Assembly: GCA_026770575.1 (NCBI GenBank)
Contig: MU657197.1
Span: 382,273 to 395,000 of the forward strand
Direction of reading: 5' to 3'
Origin: Pelagophyceae sp. CCMP2097
Taxonomy: Eukaryota; Sar; Pelagophyceae
Length of the DNA: 12,728 nt
Shown here: positions 1-7,052 of the stretch, piece by piece
How the letters are laid out: the number at the start of each line of letters is the position of its first letter
Numbering within the stretch: position 1 is the first letter of the stretch
Notes under the pieces: generated by a model
What the model saw: the letters and a program-made list of their open reading frames with translations, nothing else
Told to the model about the DNA's origin: nothing
Databases searched by the model: none
Position numbers and translations under genes: made by a program

Positions 1-147
1 TGTTTCGCAGTATGGTGACACCGATTCTATTTGTTGCGCCTTGGGTGACACTGACTCGCTTTGTTACGCGCAGCGTGACACTGACTCGATTTGTTAGCCG
101 CAGGGTGACACCGATTCGATTTGTAACGTCTTGGGTGACACTGATTG
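1..147. repeat. 30 bp minisatellite, about 4.9 copies, cut by window start
   Basis: The word gtgaca recurs at 15, 45, 75, 105 and 135, an exact 30 bp period. Each unit reads roughly gtgacaCtgaCtcgatttgt followed by ten more variable bases. The array probably continues beyond base 1. Because the period is a multiple of three, the frame starting at base 3 stays open through the array to a stop at about 171 and reads as a decapeptide repeat of the form VTxxxFVxxx. Whether this is protein or only an in-phase minisatellite cannot be told from the sequence. Confidence 0.9.
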
Positions 148-169
148 CCAACGCGCCCCAAAAATTTAG

Positions 170-705
170 ATAACTTTCAAGCTTTACAAATAATTGTACT
201 CCAGGCGGCCTCAGGCCGCAGCTGAGACTCGGGATTTTCTTGCACGCGGTGTGTCAGTGTACACGTTGCCAGTGTATAGGGCGCGGCAGTGGGCCGGCAG
301 CTGCTTCGGCCGTCTCCGCACGCCGGGGGCGGCGCGGGGATGCTGTACGCCGAGGCGTCGCCGGCGGAAGAGTCTGCTGTTGTACTGGCGGCGCCGGCGG
401 TGGCGGAGGGGGATAGCGTGGAACTCGAAATTTCTGGCACGCAAGACCCAGCGTCCGGCCGGAGAGCGCGCGGTGGCGACCGATATGCGATGCGGCGAAA
501 TGCGATACCCCCTTGTAGGCTCGAGCAAGTCAAAATCCCCGCGGGTGCGTCTTGCTCCATGGCCCCGGCGCGAAACGCCCTTTGGCCGCGACTGCGGCCG
601 GGGAGGGGCGCGGCGCTGATCGCAAGGCCCGAGGCTCCTAAGCGGGGGAGGAGCGTACTTCAGAGGGGGTCGCTTCAATCGCTGGAGAGCCGCGTCCTAT
701 TGTGA
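170..705. other. Unresolved GC-rich stretch with overlapping ORFs on both strands
   Basis: No gene can be assigned here. On the plus strand an ATG at 340 opens a frame to 705 whose first 40 residues are acidic and alanine-rich (AEASPAEESAVVL then EGDSVELEISG), plausible as a coding exon, but the rest is arginine-rich as expected of chance frames in GC-rich DNA. On the minus strand the 177-560 frame is rich in Ser, Ala and Thr. It could be the downstream part of the minus-strand gene that starts at 960, but I cannot place splice sites that join them. Neither product is recognised. Confidence 0.25.
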
Positions 706-960
706 ATCGCGGAAGGTGTGCACCCTGACGACCAGTTCTCGCACCACCTGCCCTCCGCGGTGCCCGTCACCGTCGCGTGAGTGTGTTGTGGACGCGTGGC
801 GCGTGTGATCCCCTTTGCCGGGGGTGACTTGCCTCTCAAAACGCGCCTTCGTACGCCAAAATGTAGCACCGCCGTGCCGGCGGACGACGACCTCGGGCGG
901 CAGCTGCAGCAGGCGCTCGATGCGGACGTGGAAGATGGATTTGGTGTTGGGCTTGCTCAT
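675..960 (-). CDS. Start of an unassigned minus-strand gene (first exon about 870-960)
   Basis: An ATG at 958-960 opens a frame whose first 30 residues look coding: MSKPNTKSIFHVRIERLLQL followed by PPEVVVRRHG. The pattern of a short basic start, a beta-strand-like segment, then LQLPPE faintly resembles the opening of NT-C2-type domains, but this is too short to claim. After about 870 the frame becomes unlike protein and a donor at the CACGGCG/GTGCTA boundary is plausible. Two downstream minus-strand frames could continue it: one ending at 675 that contains AEGRWCENWSSG, and one ending near 697 with VVRELVVRVHTFRDSQ. I cannot choose between them. An AT-rich stretch with a TATA-like word lies just upstream (about 985-1000), which supports the start. 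Function unknown. Confidence 0.4.
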
Positions 961-984
961 CTCTCTCCGACGGAACAGAAACTG

Positions 985-1027
985 TTAAATTATAAGTGGT
1001 CAATCAAATGTACGTTTTGAGAGATAA
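985..1027. promoter_or_regulatory. AT-rich divergent promoter candidate
   Basis: The short gap between the minus-strand ATG at 960 and the plus-strand ATG at 1028 is clearly more AT-rich than its surroundings and contains ttaaattataagt. On the minus strand this reads as a TATA-like acttataattta about 25-40 bases before the ATG. It would serve as a shared promoter if both genes are real. Inference only. Confidence 0.3.
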
Positions 1028-1267
1028 ATGTGCCGATATAACGTATTCTGCGTGACTTGCCTTGTAGGTTTCGCCGTCGTGGACACGTTCGGGACGTTGT
1101 TGACTCTGGTCTTTAGCAGCTGGGGCTTCATTTCGTTGGTCTTTCTCGCCGGGCCCGTGAGCGGCTTCATGGGCGCAAGGAGGCTCCGGCGTAGATACAT
1201 CACCGTACAAACCGCGTCGAAGAAGGAACACGGTTCGTGCGGGCAGTCGCGGAAAGGCTTCCTTTGA
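1028..1267 (+). CDS. Small predicted membrane protein, 79 aa, unknown function
   Basis: The ATG at 1028 begins a 79-residue frame with two hydrophobic segments, about residues 5-29 (CVTCLVGFAVVDTFGTLLTL) and 32-48 (WGFISLVFLAGPVSGFMG). A basic stretch, ARRLRRRY, and a polar C-terminal tail follow. The composition (Phe, Val, Leu, few Arg in the first half) is unlike chance frames in this GC-rich DNA. A positively charged tail after the second segment suggests a small two-pass or hairpin membrane protein with a cytosolic C-terminus. A possible 3' splice site (ccttgtag before GTTTCGCC, about 1069) means the true gene might instead be an exon starting at 1070. I do not recognise a family. It ends just before the 15 bp minisatellite. 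Confidence 0.5.
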   Translation: MCRYNVFCVTCLVGFAVVDTFGTLLTLVFSSWGFISLVFLAGPVSGFMGARRLRRRYITVQTASKKEHGSCGQSRKGFL

Positions 1268-1339
1268 AGCGACGCCCTTGGGAAGGGCCGTTTGCCGCGA
1301 TTCGGGCCGCGCCGTTCACACAGGCTTCGTGCCGCAGAG

Positions 1340-2212
1340 GCCTTTTCACAGAGACCTTGCCTCGGGGACCTTGCCACAAGAACCTTGCCACGGGGACCTT
1401 GTCGTAGGAACCTTGTCACGGGGACCTTGTCACGGGGACCTCGTCACGGGGAACTCGTCAAGGGCCCTTTACACATACTTGCTATGGGGCTTGTCGCAGG
1501 GTTTGTGTCACAGGGACCTCGTCACGGGGATCTTCCCACAGGGACCTTGTCACGGAGACCTTGTCGCAGGGTTCTTCACATAGGCTTCTTGTCACAGGGA
1601 CCCTGCCACGGGGTCCTGGTCGCAGGGACCTTGTCACGGGGCCCTTGTCACAAAGGCCCTGTCACGGTGACCTCAACACAGGGTTCTTCACATAGGCTTC
1701 GTGTCGCAGGGACCTTGCCACGGGGTTCTTGTCACAAGGTCATAGGGGTCCTTGTCGCGTCGCGTGCCTCTTGTCACAGGAGCCTTGCTACAGGGACCTT
1801 GTCGCGGGGACCTCGCCGCGGAATCTCTTCACGGGGCCTTCCCACAGGGACCTTGCCACGGAGCTTGTCACGGGGACCTTGCTTAAGGAACCTTGCCACG
1901 GGAATCTTGCCACAGGAACCTTGCCGCGGGGACCTTGCCACAGAGACCTTGTCACGGGGACCTCGTCACAGGGTCCTTGCCACGGGGACCTTGTCACAGG
2001 GTTCTTCGCATAGGCTTCTTGCCACAGGGACCTTGCCATAGGGACCATGACACGGGGACCTTGCCGCAGGGACCTTGTCGCGGGATTCTTGTCACAGGGA
2101 CCGTGCCATTGGTACCTTGCCACGGGGACCTTGCCACAGGAACCTTGTCACGGGGTTCTTGTCTCACGGGGACCTTGACACGGGGACCTCGCCACGGGGT
2201 TCTTGTCGACAG
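1340..2212. repeat. 15 bp minisatellite, about 58 degenerate copies with higher-order structure
   Basis: The stretch is a head-to-tail array of units near GGGACCTTGTCACGG, with common variants TTGCCACGG, CTCGTCACG and TTGTCACAG. Some divergent units are themselves repeated: gttcttcacataggcttc appears at about 1571-1588 and 1683-1700, and with one change at about 2001-2018. Related ones lie near 1317 and 1471. So blocks of units have been duplicated together. The unit has no stop in the three plus frames, so long plus-strand ORFs (for example 1292-2041, a pentapeptide repeat such as GTLSR GPCHG DLVTG) arise automatically. I do not call them genes. Confidence 0.93.
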
Positions 2213-2350
2213 GCCTATCTCCCGTTTTGCGTAGTCGTTATATAAGCTTGCACTCTTAGGTCTATCTTGCGTTTTGCGCGCTCAAGTCCATCTACCATCT
2301 AGCTCTCTTTGCGATCACTTTTTCCGTGCGTTTCCTATGCAAGTTTTCCC

Positions 2351-2785
2351 ATGCAAGGCTCCAAGCCCTACGCAAGTCCCGCGACGGAAGCGGTGGCGAG
2401 CCTGTTTCGGGATCCGTCGAACCGGCTCGATGACTTCTGAACTGGCTCGACGACCGCTCGACACAGGTTCTCTGCTTGCTCGTCATGGCCGTCCAGCGGG
2501 TGACCGAGTCAGAATCTGGCAAACCGGGACGAGGGGACGGCCATCCTCGAGGCTGGGATTTTGCGACGCCGGCGCCGTGGCGATTGCACCGAGGGGCGTG
2601 GAGCGGAGCGGTGCGGCCCGTCGAGGCTTTTAAAAAATGTGGGTTCGGGGACGCGCCATCGTAGGTTATGGGTCACGAGCATCGTGTACAAGTTTTGGAA
2701 GTTGCTCGGCTCGGTGGGCCCGCAGCGCAGCATCCAGCTCGCGTCGCCTGCGAACTCGGCGTCGCCGCGGTTTGTGTACTATTAA
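2351..2785 (+). pseudogene. Coding-like segments of an unrecognised gene, frame-broken
   Basis: From the ATG at 2351 the frame reads MQGSKPYASPATEAVASLFR then DPSNRLDDF and hits TGA at 2438. Shifting back by one base at that point continues smoothly as LNWLDDRSTQVLCLLVMAVQ then RVTESESG, to about 2520. A third coding-like piece, about 2666-2785, follows a possible acceptor (ccatcgtag) and reads LWVTSIVYKFWKLLGSVGPQ, ending FVYY and TAA. Its Trp, Tyr, Lys and Phe content stands out from chance frames here. A donor of the window's preferred type (GTGCGG, about 2610) lies before the acceptor but does not give a matching phase. I read this as a decayed or wrongly sequenced gene; the product is not recognised. 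A TATA-like ttatataagc lies at about 2239. Confidence 0.35.
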
Positions 2786-2922
2786 GGCGTTGAAAGAATA
2801 TCCACGAAGCGAGCGCGGGTGTCCGTCCTTCGCCATACAAGGGGCATCGGCGATAAAGCCAGTCTCAAGTGACGCAAAGTTGTGGCTCCCAGAGGCCGCC
2901 TACGGGGGTGTGCGTGGTCGCT

Positions 2923-3054
2923 ATGGGCTTCCCTGTCCCCTGGGGTGTCCGTGAAATGATCAGCCTCGAGAAGGGCGCCTTGCAAGGGCGTGAACAAGGC
3001 GCTTCCCCCAATATTTTGGACTTGATAAAATCTCAATTTGCCTGTTTACCTTGA
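2923..3054 (+). CDS. Short coding-like ORF, 43 aa, unrecognised
   Basis: The ATG at 2923 opens MGFPVPWGVREMISLEKGAL, continuing with NILDLIKSQFACLP and a TGA at 3052. The composition is balanced and protein-like, including an amphipathic ILDLIKSQF near the end, while the overlapping minus-strand frame is His- and Arg-rich. It could be a terminal exon or a remnant. No motif or family is recognised. The 140 bases before it (from 2786) show nothing I can interpret. Confidence 0.25.
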   Translation: MGFPVPWGVREMISLEKGALQGREQGASPNILDLIKSQFACLP

Positions 3055-3220
3055 TTTTGACTTGATTTTGCCTCCTCTATCGGAAAGGTTCGGGCCCGGC
3101 TGCCTATCGCAGGACCTCACGAATCGAAATTCTGACTATGTGACGGGGCGGGTCCATACGTACGGGGGTGGTATATGACCGATCCTGTACGATTGCCGCT
3201 AGTGGCGCTTCAGACGAGCC
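3055..3220. other. Intergenic stretch, nothing assigned
   Basis: More AT-rich than its surroundings, with a short direct repeat (cttgattttg twice, 3050-3070). An 11 bp sequence, ccgatcctgta at 3179-3189, recurs inverted at 3270-3280. No gene, RNA or clear element is visible. Confidence 0.4.
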
Positions 3221-3779
3221 AAAACTAACGTTTTAATTTTCAGTTTGAGCGTTTTTAACAGACAATTTCTACAGGATCGGGCATCGTGGGACTCAGCGCG
3301 ACGTCCTCTACCACCCCCAACAGGAGCGAAACAGCCCCCGACGAACGCTGCAATTGGCAGAAAGTCCTTGGGGTTATAACCGATCCCCCTTGTGGGAATT
3401 CGGAGTGCGGCCCTAGGAGCTCCCAGCGAGTCGCCGCGGCGCATCCTCCGTCGGGGCGAACCCCAAGGATTTGTTGGATTGGATCAATCAAGATCGTTCC
3501 TGGGAACGTTCCTGGGAGGCGTTCTTTGTACCAGAGCAGGAAATCGTATTCTGGATGGCCAAGGCCAAGCACGTGATGATGATGGCGGGGGTTCCTCCCT
3601 GGAAACCTGCAGCGACCCACACATGCACGGATACCTTGCCCAAAAAACAAAGTGAGTTCGACCCCCTTTCAAAAGTCCTTTTTAATACTTGGATCAGGTG
3701 GTTTTTCACCCCGTTCAAAAATCCAAAAGGACGCTTATCGCTGAAAGGCAACTTTCTCACATCACGCTCAGAGTCCTAG
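3221..3779 (+). pseudogene. Coding-like relic with one in-frame stop, preceded by a good 3' splice site
   Basis: A textbook acceptor is visible at 3221-3243: a branch-point-like aaaactaac, a T-rich tract, then cag. The frame open from 3249 reads through protein-like sequence (DNFYRIGHRG, then RDVLYHPQQERN and GYNRSPLWEFG). It meets TAG at 3414-3416, then continues in the same frame with NPKDLLDWINQDRSWERSWE, VPEQEIVFWMAKAKHVMMMA and KNPKGRLSLKGNF to a stop at 3777. The density of Trp, Asn, Glu, Asp, Tyr and Met is far from chance. I do not recognise the family. It could be a single-stop pseudogene, a retroelement fragment, or two exons of a gene. Overlapping minus-strand frames (3255-3650) also look partly protein-like, as antisense of coding often does. 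Confidence 0.35.
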
Positions 3780-4118
3780 TACATGTCTCGTTTTCGAACT
3801 CTCCACTTCAGCGCGCGTCGAATGGGCTAGGTGCCGTATTTTTTAAGGTCAATTTTTGAGATACAATTTTTGAAAAATACAAGTGAAAAATAGCATTGAT
3901 TTTCGCTGCTCTCCGACAGACCAACAACAGTTTCAACGCCAATCAACACCTTGGTCTTAGCCCCTACGGGGGCCCTTATCGGAAGGCGCGCTTGCTCGAC
4001 GACCAAAGCGACATGGAAGATTCCGGGTCGTTACAATCGTAATCAAGTGGGGGTCCGCGGCTCGAGCGACCAGGGCGGCCTCCAGGGACAGGCTTGCTCC
4101 GCCGAGGCGTGCCCGACG
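3780..4118. other. Intergenic stretch downstream of the WD40 gene
   Basis: Bases 3830-3900 are clearly AT-rich with short T and A runs (caatttttga occurs twice). The remainder, up to the WD40 stop, is GC-rich and contains only shadow frames. This would be the 3' flank of the WD40 gene. No polyadenylation signal or RNA gene could be recognised with confidence. Confidence 0.4.
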
Positions 4119-4961
4119 TTAGAGTGCGACGTGCCAGAGCCGCGCAGTCTTGTCGCCGCTCGTCGTCAAAACGCTCGTGCCGTCGGGCGAGAACGCGCAG
4201 CTCATGACAATTTCGCTGTGCCCCTCGAGCGTCTTCCGCAGCGCGCCAGTCTCGGCGTCCCAGAGCCGCGCCGTCTCGTCGTAGCTCGCCGTCATAATGC
4301 ATTTGCCGTCGGGCGAGAACACGCAGCTCATGACGATGTCGGTGTGCCCCTCGAGCGTCGCCTGCAGCGCGCCCTTCTCAGCGTCCCAGAGCTTCGCCGT
4401 CATGTCGTAGCTCGATGTCACGAGGCACTTGCTGTCGGGCGAGAACGCGCAGCTCCAGACAGGGCCGGTGTGCCCCTCGAGCGTCAGCAGCAGCGCGCCT
4501 GTCTCGGCATCCCAGAGCCGCGCCGTCTGGTCGTCGCTCGCCGTCGCGACGCGCTCGCCGTCGGGCGAGAACGCGCAGCTCCTGACGTCGCTCGTGTGCT
4601 CCTCGAGCGTCGTCAGCAGCGCGCCCGTCTGGGCGTCCCAGAGCCGCGCCGTCTTGTCGTAGCTTGCCGTCACAATGCGCGTGCCGTCGGGCGAGAACGC
4701 GCAGCACGAGACGTTGTTGGTGTGCCCCTCGAGGATCGCCGTGCCCTTCAAAGTGCGGTCCTTCCAGACGAGTCTGCGCACGGCCGGCGCCACGGCTCGC
4801 CCAGCTCGAGCGACTCGTTTCGTCACGCAGACCGCGTCGGGCGAGGCCGCCAGTCGCAGGATGAGCGCGAGGACGTCGCTCAGCTCAAAGACGTCGAGGA
4901 CCGGCGCGGGCTCGAATGCGCGTCGCGCCTCGACGGCTCGCAAGGCCGGCTGGACGTCCAT
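4119..4961 (-). CDS. WD40-repeat protein, five repeats, F-box-like N-terminus, 280 aa
   Basis: A single-exon frame encodes five WD40 repeats with a strict 42-residue period, at about residues 75-109, 117-151, 159-193, 201-235 and 243-278. Each carries the GH dipeptide (EH in repeat 2), the CAFSPDG-like strand, the structural Asp and a closing LWD (LWH in the last). Residues 21-70 (FELSDVLALILRLAASPDAV ... VRRLVWKDRTLKG) have the Leu-rich, F-box-like look often seen before such repeats. That would suggest an SCF-type adaptor, but it is inference. A standard propeller has seven blades; five is short, so the protein may be truncated, may dimerise, or may have lost repeats by unequal exchange. 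The DNA is itself a 126 bp tandem repeat. The start is the first in-frame ATG after an upstream stop. Tandem palindromes lie upstream. Confidence 0.9.
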   Translation of the reverse strand: MDVQPALRAVEARRAFEPAPVLDVFELSDVLALILRLAASPDAVCVTKRVARAGRAVAPAVRRLVWKDRTLKGTAILEGHTNNVSCCAFSPDGTRIVTASYDKTARLWDAQTGALLTTLEEHTSDVRSCAFSPDGERVATASDDQTARLWDAETGALLLTLEGHTGPVWSCAFSPDSKCLVTSSYDMTAKLWDAEKGALQATLEGHTDIVMSCVFSPDGKCIMTASYDETARLWDAETGALRKTLEGHSEIVMSCAFSPDGTSVLTTSGDKTARLWHVAL

Positions 4962-4995
4962 GGGGCTCCAGCGCGGCAGCTCCTCGACGCATCAG

Positions 4996-5064
4996 GGCTA
5001 GCTAGCCTGAGCGCTATAGGAATTCCTATAATATAGGAATTCCTATATAGAAATTCCTATATAG
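4996..5064. promoter_or_regulatory. Cluster of tandem palindromes upstream of the WD40 gene
   Basis: Three AT-rich palindromes centred on GAATTC lie in a row: tataggaattcctata at 5015-5030 (perfect 16 bp), atataggaattcctatat at 5031-5048 (perfect 18 bp) and a copy with one mismatch at 5046-5061. A separate perfect 12 bp palindrome, ggctagctagcc, sits at 4996-5007. They lie 35-100 bases upstream of the WD40 ATG on its strand, in GC-rich surroundings, where a promoter or 5' UTR is expected. They could bind a dimeric regulator repeatedly or fold as a hairpin. The role is inferred from position only. Confidence 0.6.
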
Positions 5065-5188
5065 CGACGTGAGGCTCGGCAGCGAGGTTTAGTCGCTAAT
5101 CAAATCCTGCAAGGCAAGCGACAACTTGATTCAACTTGACTCGATTTCGGTTTCTTCATTAATTTTTGTATAAAAAGTTTGTTCGAGC

Positions 5189-5228
5189 CAAGGGGGTGGC
5201 GAAAAAACAGTGGGCCGCAACATGACAC
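5189..5228 (+). repeat. Left terminal inverted repeat of the element
   Basis: Forty bases starting caagggggtggcg, identical without mismatch to the reverse complement of 6643-6682. The perfect identity of the two ends suggests recent activity or strong constraint. Confidence 0.93.
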
Positions 5229-5310
5229 TAACTAACCTAGATTTGCGGCTCCTGGCCCAGGTTTCTGTGTGGTGTAAAATTTGAATTTTTTACGATGGAC
5301 CCGTCTCGGT

Positions 5311-5470
5311 GGTTAGCGCCGTCTGGCGGCTCAGGCGCCGGCCGCCGCCACCTCGACGGTTGGTTCAGCGCCGGCTGGCGGCCCACTGGCAGGCGCCGGC
5401 CGCTGCCACCTGGCTCGGTCGGTTCAGCGCCGGTTTGCGGCCCAGGCAACGGCCGCTGCCGTCTGGCGCC
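5311..5470. repeat. Three imperfect 51-59 bp tandem repeats inside the element
   Basis: The motif ggtt(c)agcgccgg followed by ggcggc and a cgccggccgc(t/c)gcca block recurs at about 5311, 5362 and 5421. The array covers the C-terminal codons and 3' flank of the zinc-finger gene. The tga of the minus-strand stop lies in the repeated ggttcagcg word. Confidence 0.7.
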
Positions 5471-6529
5471 GCACGTTGGCCGCCTTCTCTGGCGCCGCAG
5501 CAGCGTCGTTCCTGCGGCGCTTCTTGGCCTTCGACTTGGCAGTGGGCGTCTTGAACTTCAGGAGACCGTCGCGCTCGGCGTCCGTGATCTTAAGGTCGGC
5601 CACGAGCGACGCGGGCATCGTGATCGAAGGATGCGAGGCTTCCCAGTGCGCCCGCATGCGCCGGTACTTCCAGAAGTACCGCAGCATCGGCTTCGACGGG
5701 CACTCGGGGCACTGAATGAGGTGGTTCGTCCGCACGTGAAGCCAGGCAGGTCGACGTTGACGTCCTCAACGAACCAGTGCATGTCGCATCTTGACGCCCG
5801 CATGACCCCCATGTTGGCGTCAAAGTACAGCACACCGCCCAAGCCCGGCACCGCCGACGCGATGGAGAACGGGAAGTGGAGGACGGCCGCCTCGGGCAGG
5901 GCGAGTGGGATGCCGCCGCACGACACAACCTCGCCCCCGCGCCCCGCTTTGGCGTTGGCGACGACCTTGGAGAGCCACGTCGGCACCATGGCCGGAGCCA
6001 CGCCGTGCTCGGCCGGCGGCGGCACCGGCGCCGGCGCGCTCGCCGGCGGCGCTTGTGAGCGTTCCAAAACGGACTGCATCCGCGCGTCGCGCGCAGCGAG
6101 GCGCTGCTTCTTGACCTCCTCGGCCGTGGCGCTAAAGGCGCCGCCCAGCGTGGTCTGCTTGAGGCGACGGCTGTCGCCGCTCGGGCCGACGCCGATCGTG
6201 GCCGTGCCGGGCGCGTGGTGCGCGACGGTGTGCTTGAACGTGGCGAACTCGGATCGCGCGACCGGCGACTTTCCAAAGTCCGGCGCCTTGCAGCCCGGCT
6301 CGGAGCAGCGCGTGGCGCCGTCGTCGGAGACCGTGATCGTCACCGTGACCTCGTCGTCGCAGAAGCGCGCGTCGGCGGCCAGGTAGCCCTTGACGGTGTA
6401 CTGGAATGAGCCCGGGCCGCGAGTCCGGTGGGCCCAGTCGGACTTCGACGCCTTGGCGCTCTCGGCGACATTGGCCCAATCGGGCTTCGACATGGCCGCG
6501 CCGCGGGGCTTCATCGCAACGCAGCGCAA
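5424..6529 (-). pseudogene. Two-zinc-finger protein carried by the element, split by a 1-nt frame break
   Basis: From an ATG at 6529 the frame gives about 268 residues. A first finger-like motif spans about residues 75-105 (C75, C80, H100 and H104 or H105) and is followed by KQTTLGGAF, a linker resembling that after BED fingers of hAT transposases. A proline/alanine-rich linker (about 160-183) and an ordered segment (VPTWLSKVVANAK ... GGVLYFDANMGVMRASRCDM) follow. Near 5737 the frame must slip by one base. The other frame then continues naturally with HVRTNHLIQCPECPSKPML and a classical C2H2 finger (CPEC, 17 residues, H, 4 residues, H), a KAKKRRR nuclear-localisation-like run and a stop at 5424. 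It is probably a nuclear DNA-binding protein, perhaps derived from a transposase N-terminus. The break may be a sequencing error, a decayed gene or programmed slippage. Confidence 0.7.
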
Positions 6530-6642
6530 GCCAGGGCCTGGCGAGAGGTTATGGCTCCATCCGGGCCGTTTATGGGCTCCTTTAATGTCCGTTTAATGAC
6601 CGTTGGGAGCTAACTAACTAGATTTTTGAGGTGAACGTCAAT

Positions 6643-6682
6643 GTGTCATGTTGCGGCCCACTGTTTTTTCGCCACCCCCTTG
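6643..6682 (-). repeat. Right terminal inverted repeat of the element
   Basis: Forty bases ending ccacccccttg, the exact reverse complement of 5189-5228. The following ttcgagc (6683-6689) repeats the left flank 5182-5188 and is part of the target-site duplication. Confidence 0.93.
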
Positions 6683-6857
6683 TTCGAGCGGACACAGCAG
6701 CCACCAAGCCGTGTGCCAAGTCCTCCGTTGTGCAGAGGGCCCAGAAAGCGGCCTTTGGCCGTCCGTCGGGCAAGGTGCTCGAATGATCGGTCTCCCATTG
6801 TGGGGTCACGACTCCGAATGATGCATAGCGAGCGAACTCAAGACCAAAACTTTAGTG
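6683..6857 (-). pseudogene. Coding-like segment interrupted by the inverted-repeat element
   Basis: On the minus strand, from an acceptor-like cactaaag near 6850, an open frame reads GLEFARYASFGVVTPQWETD, then STLPDGRPKAAFWALCTTED and LAHGLVAAVSART up to the element edge. It shows protein-like composition with no arginine excess. Removing the element and one target copy continues this frame as NFLYKN and a stop in the left flank (about 5160-5180). The element therefore seems to have landed within the last few codons of a gene or exon. In the present sequence the frame runs into the TIR and stops at 6618. The product is not recognised and the upstream exon is not identified. Confidence 0.35.
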
Positions 6858-7052
6858 AAACGGCAGCGCAACCAAGGGATCAGAACGGCGCGTCCCCTCC
6901 TGGCGCGCGCTGCACGACGAAGCTCGGACGATAACGATGGTCGTCCCCGGCCCGAGCCGCGGTCCCACTCCGCAAACGCGGCGGCTTGAAGCCGCGCTGA
7001 CGCTTGAAGAAGAGTCTGAATGTACTGGGTGGGAACTGTCCGAGCCGCGCGT

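Larger units (their letters stand above)
5189..6682. mobile_element. DNA transposon-like element, 1494 bp, perfect 40 bp TIRs
   Basis: The 40 bases at 5189-5228 (starting caagggggtggcg, ending catgacac) are the exact reverse complement of 6643-6682. The flanks carry a duplication: ttgttcgagc ends at 5188 on the left and recurs at 6680-6689 on the right. Because three of its bases overlap the right TIR end, the target duplication is 7 to 10 bp depending on where the element is cut. Eight would suit hAT-type elements, nine or ten Mutator-type. The CAAGG terminus and a BED-like finger in the cargo lean towards hAT, but no DDE transposase or hAT dimerisation region is present. It is therefore probably non-autonomous, with a single zinc-finger gene. 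A subterminal taactaac(c)tagattt occurs in direct orientation near both ends (5229-5244 and 6611-6625). Confidence 0.88.

Noticed and set aside
1..147. CRISPR array
   Set aside because: The 30 bp units are contiguous with no unique spacers of constant length, and the context is eukaryotic.
1292..2041. 249-residue plus-strand ORF of pentapeptide repeats
   Set aside because: The 15 bp repeat unit contains no plus-strand stop, so a long open frame is automatic; no separate sign of coding.
3179..3280. 11 bp inverted repeat (ccgatcctgta and tacaggatcgg)
   Set aside because: Too short and without target duplication or internal structure to call a mobile element.
3951..5036. 361-residue plus-strand ORF opposite the WD40 gene
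   Set aside because: It is the antisense shadow of the WD40 repeats (periodic VPEPRRLVVARR), not an independent gene.
5295..6386. 363-residue plus-strand ORF across the element
   Set aside because: Opposite strand of the zinc-finger gene; composition is antisense-like with no motif.
6858..7052. Minus-strand frame 6806-7210 as an upstream exon of the interrupted gene
   Set aside because: Arginine- and proline-rich, no convincing splice phase; overlaps the end of the coiled-coil gene as a shadow.
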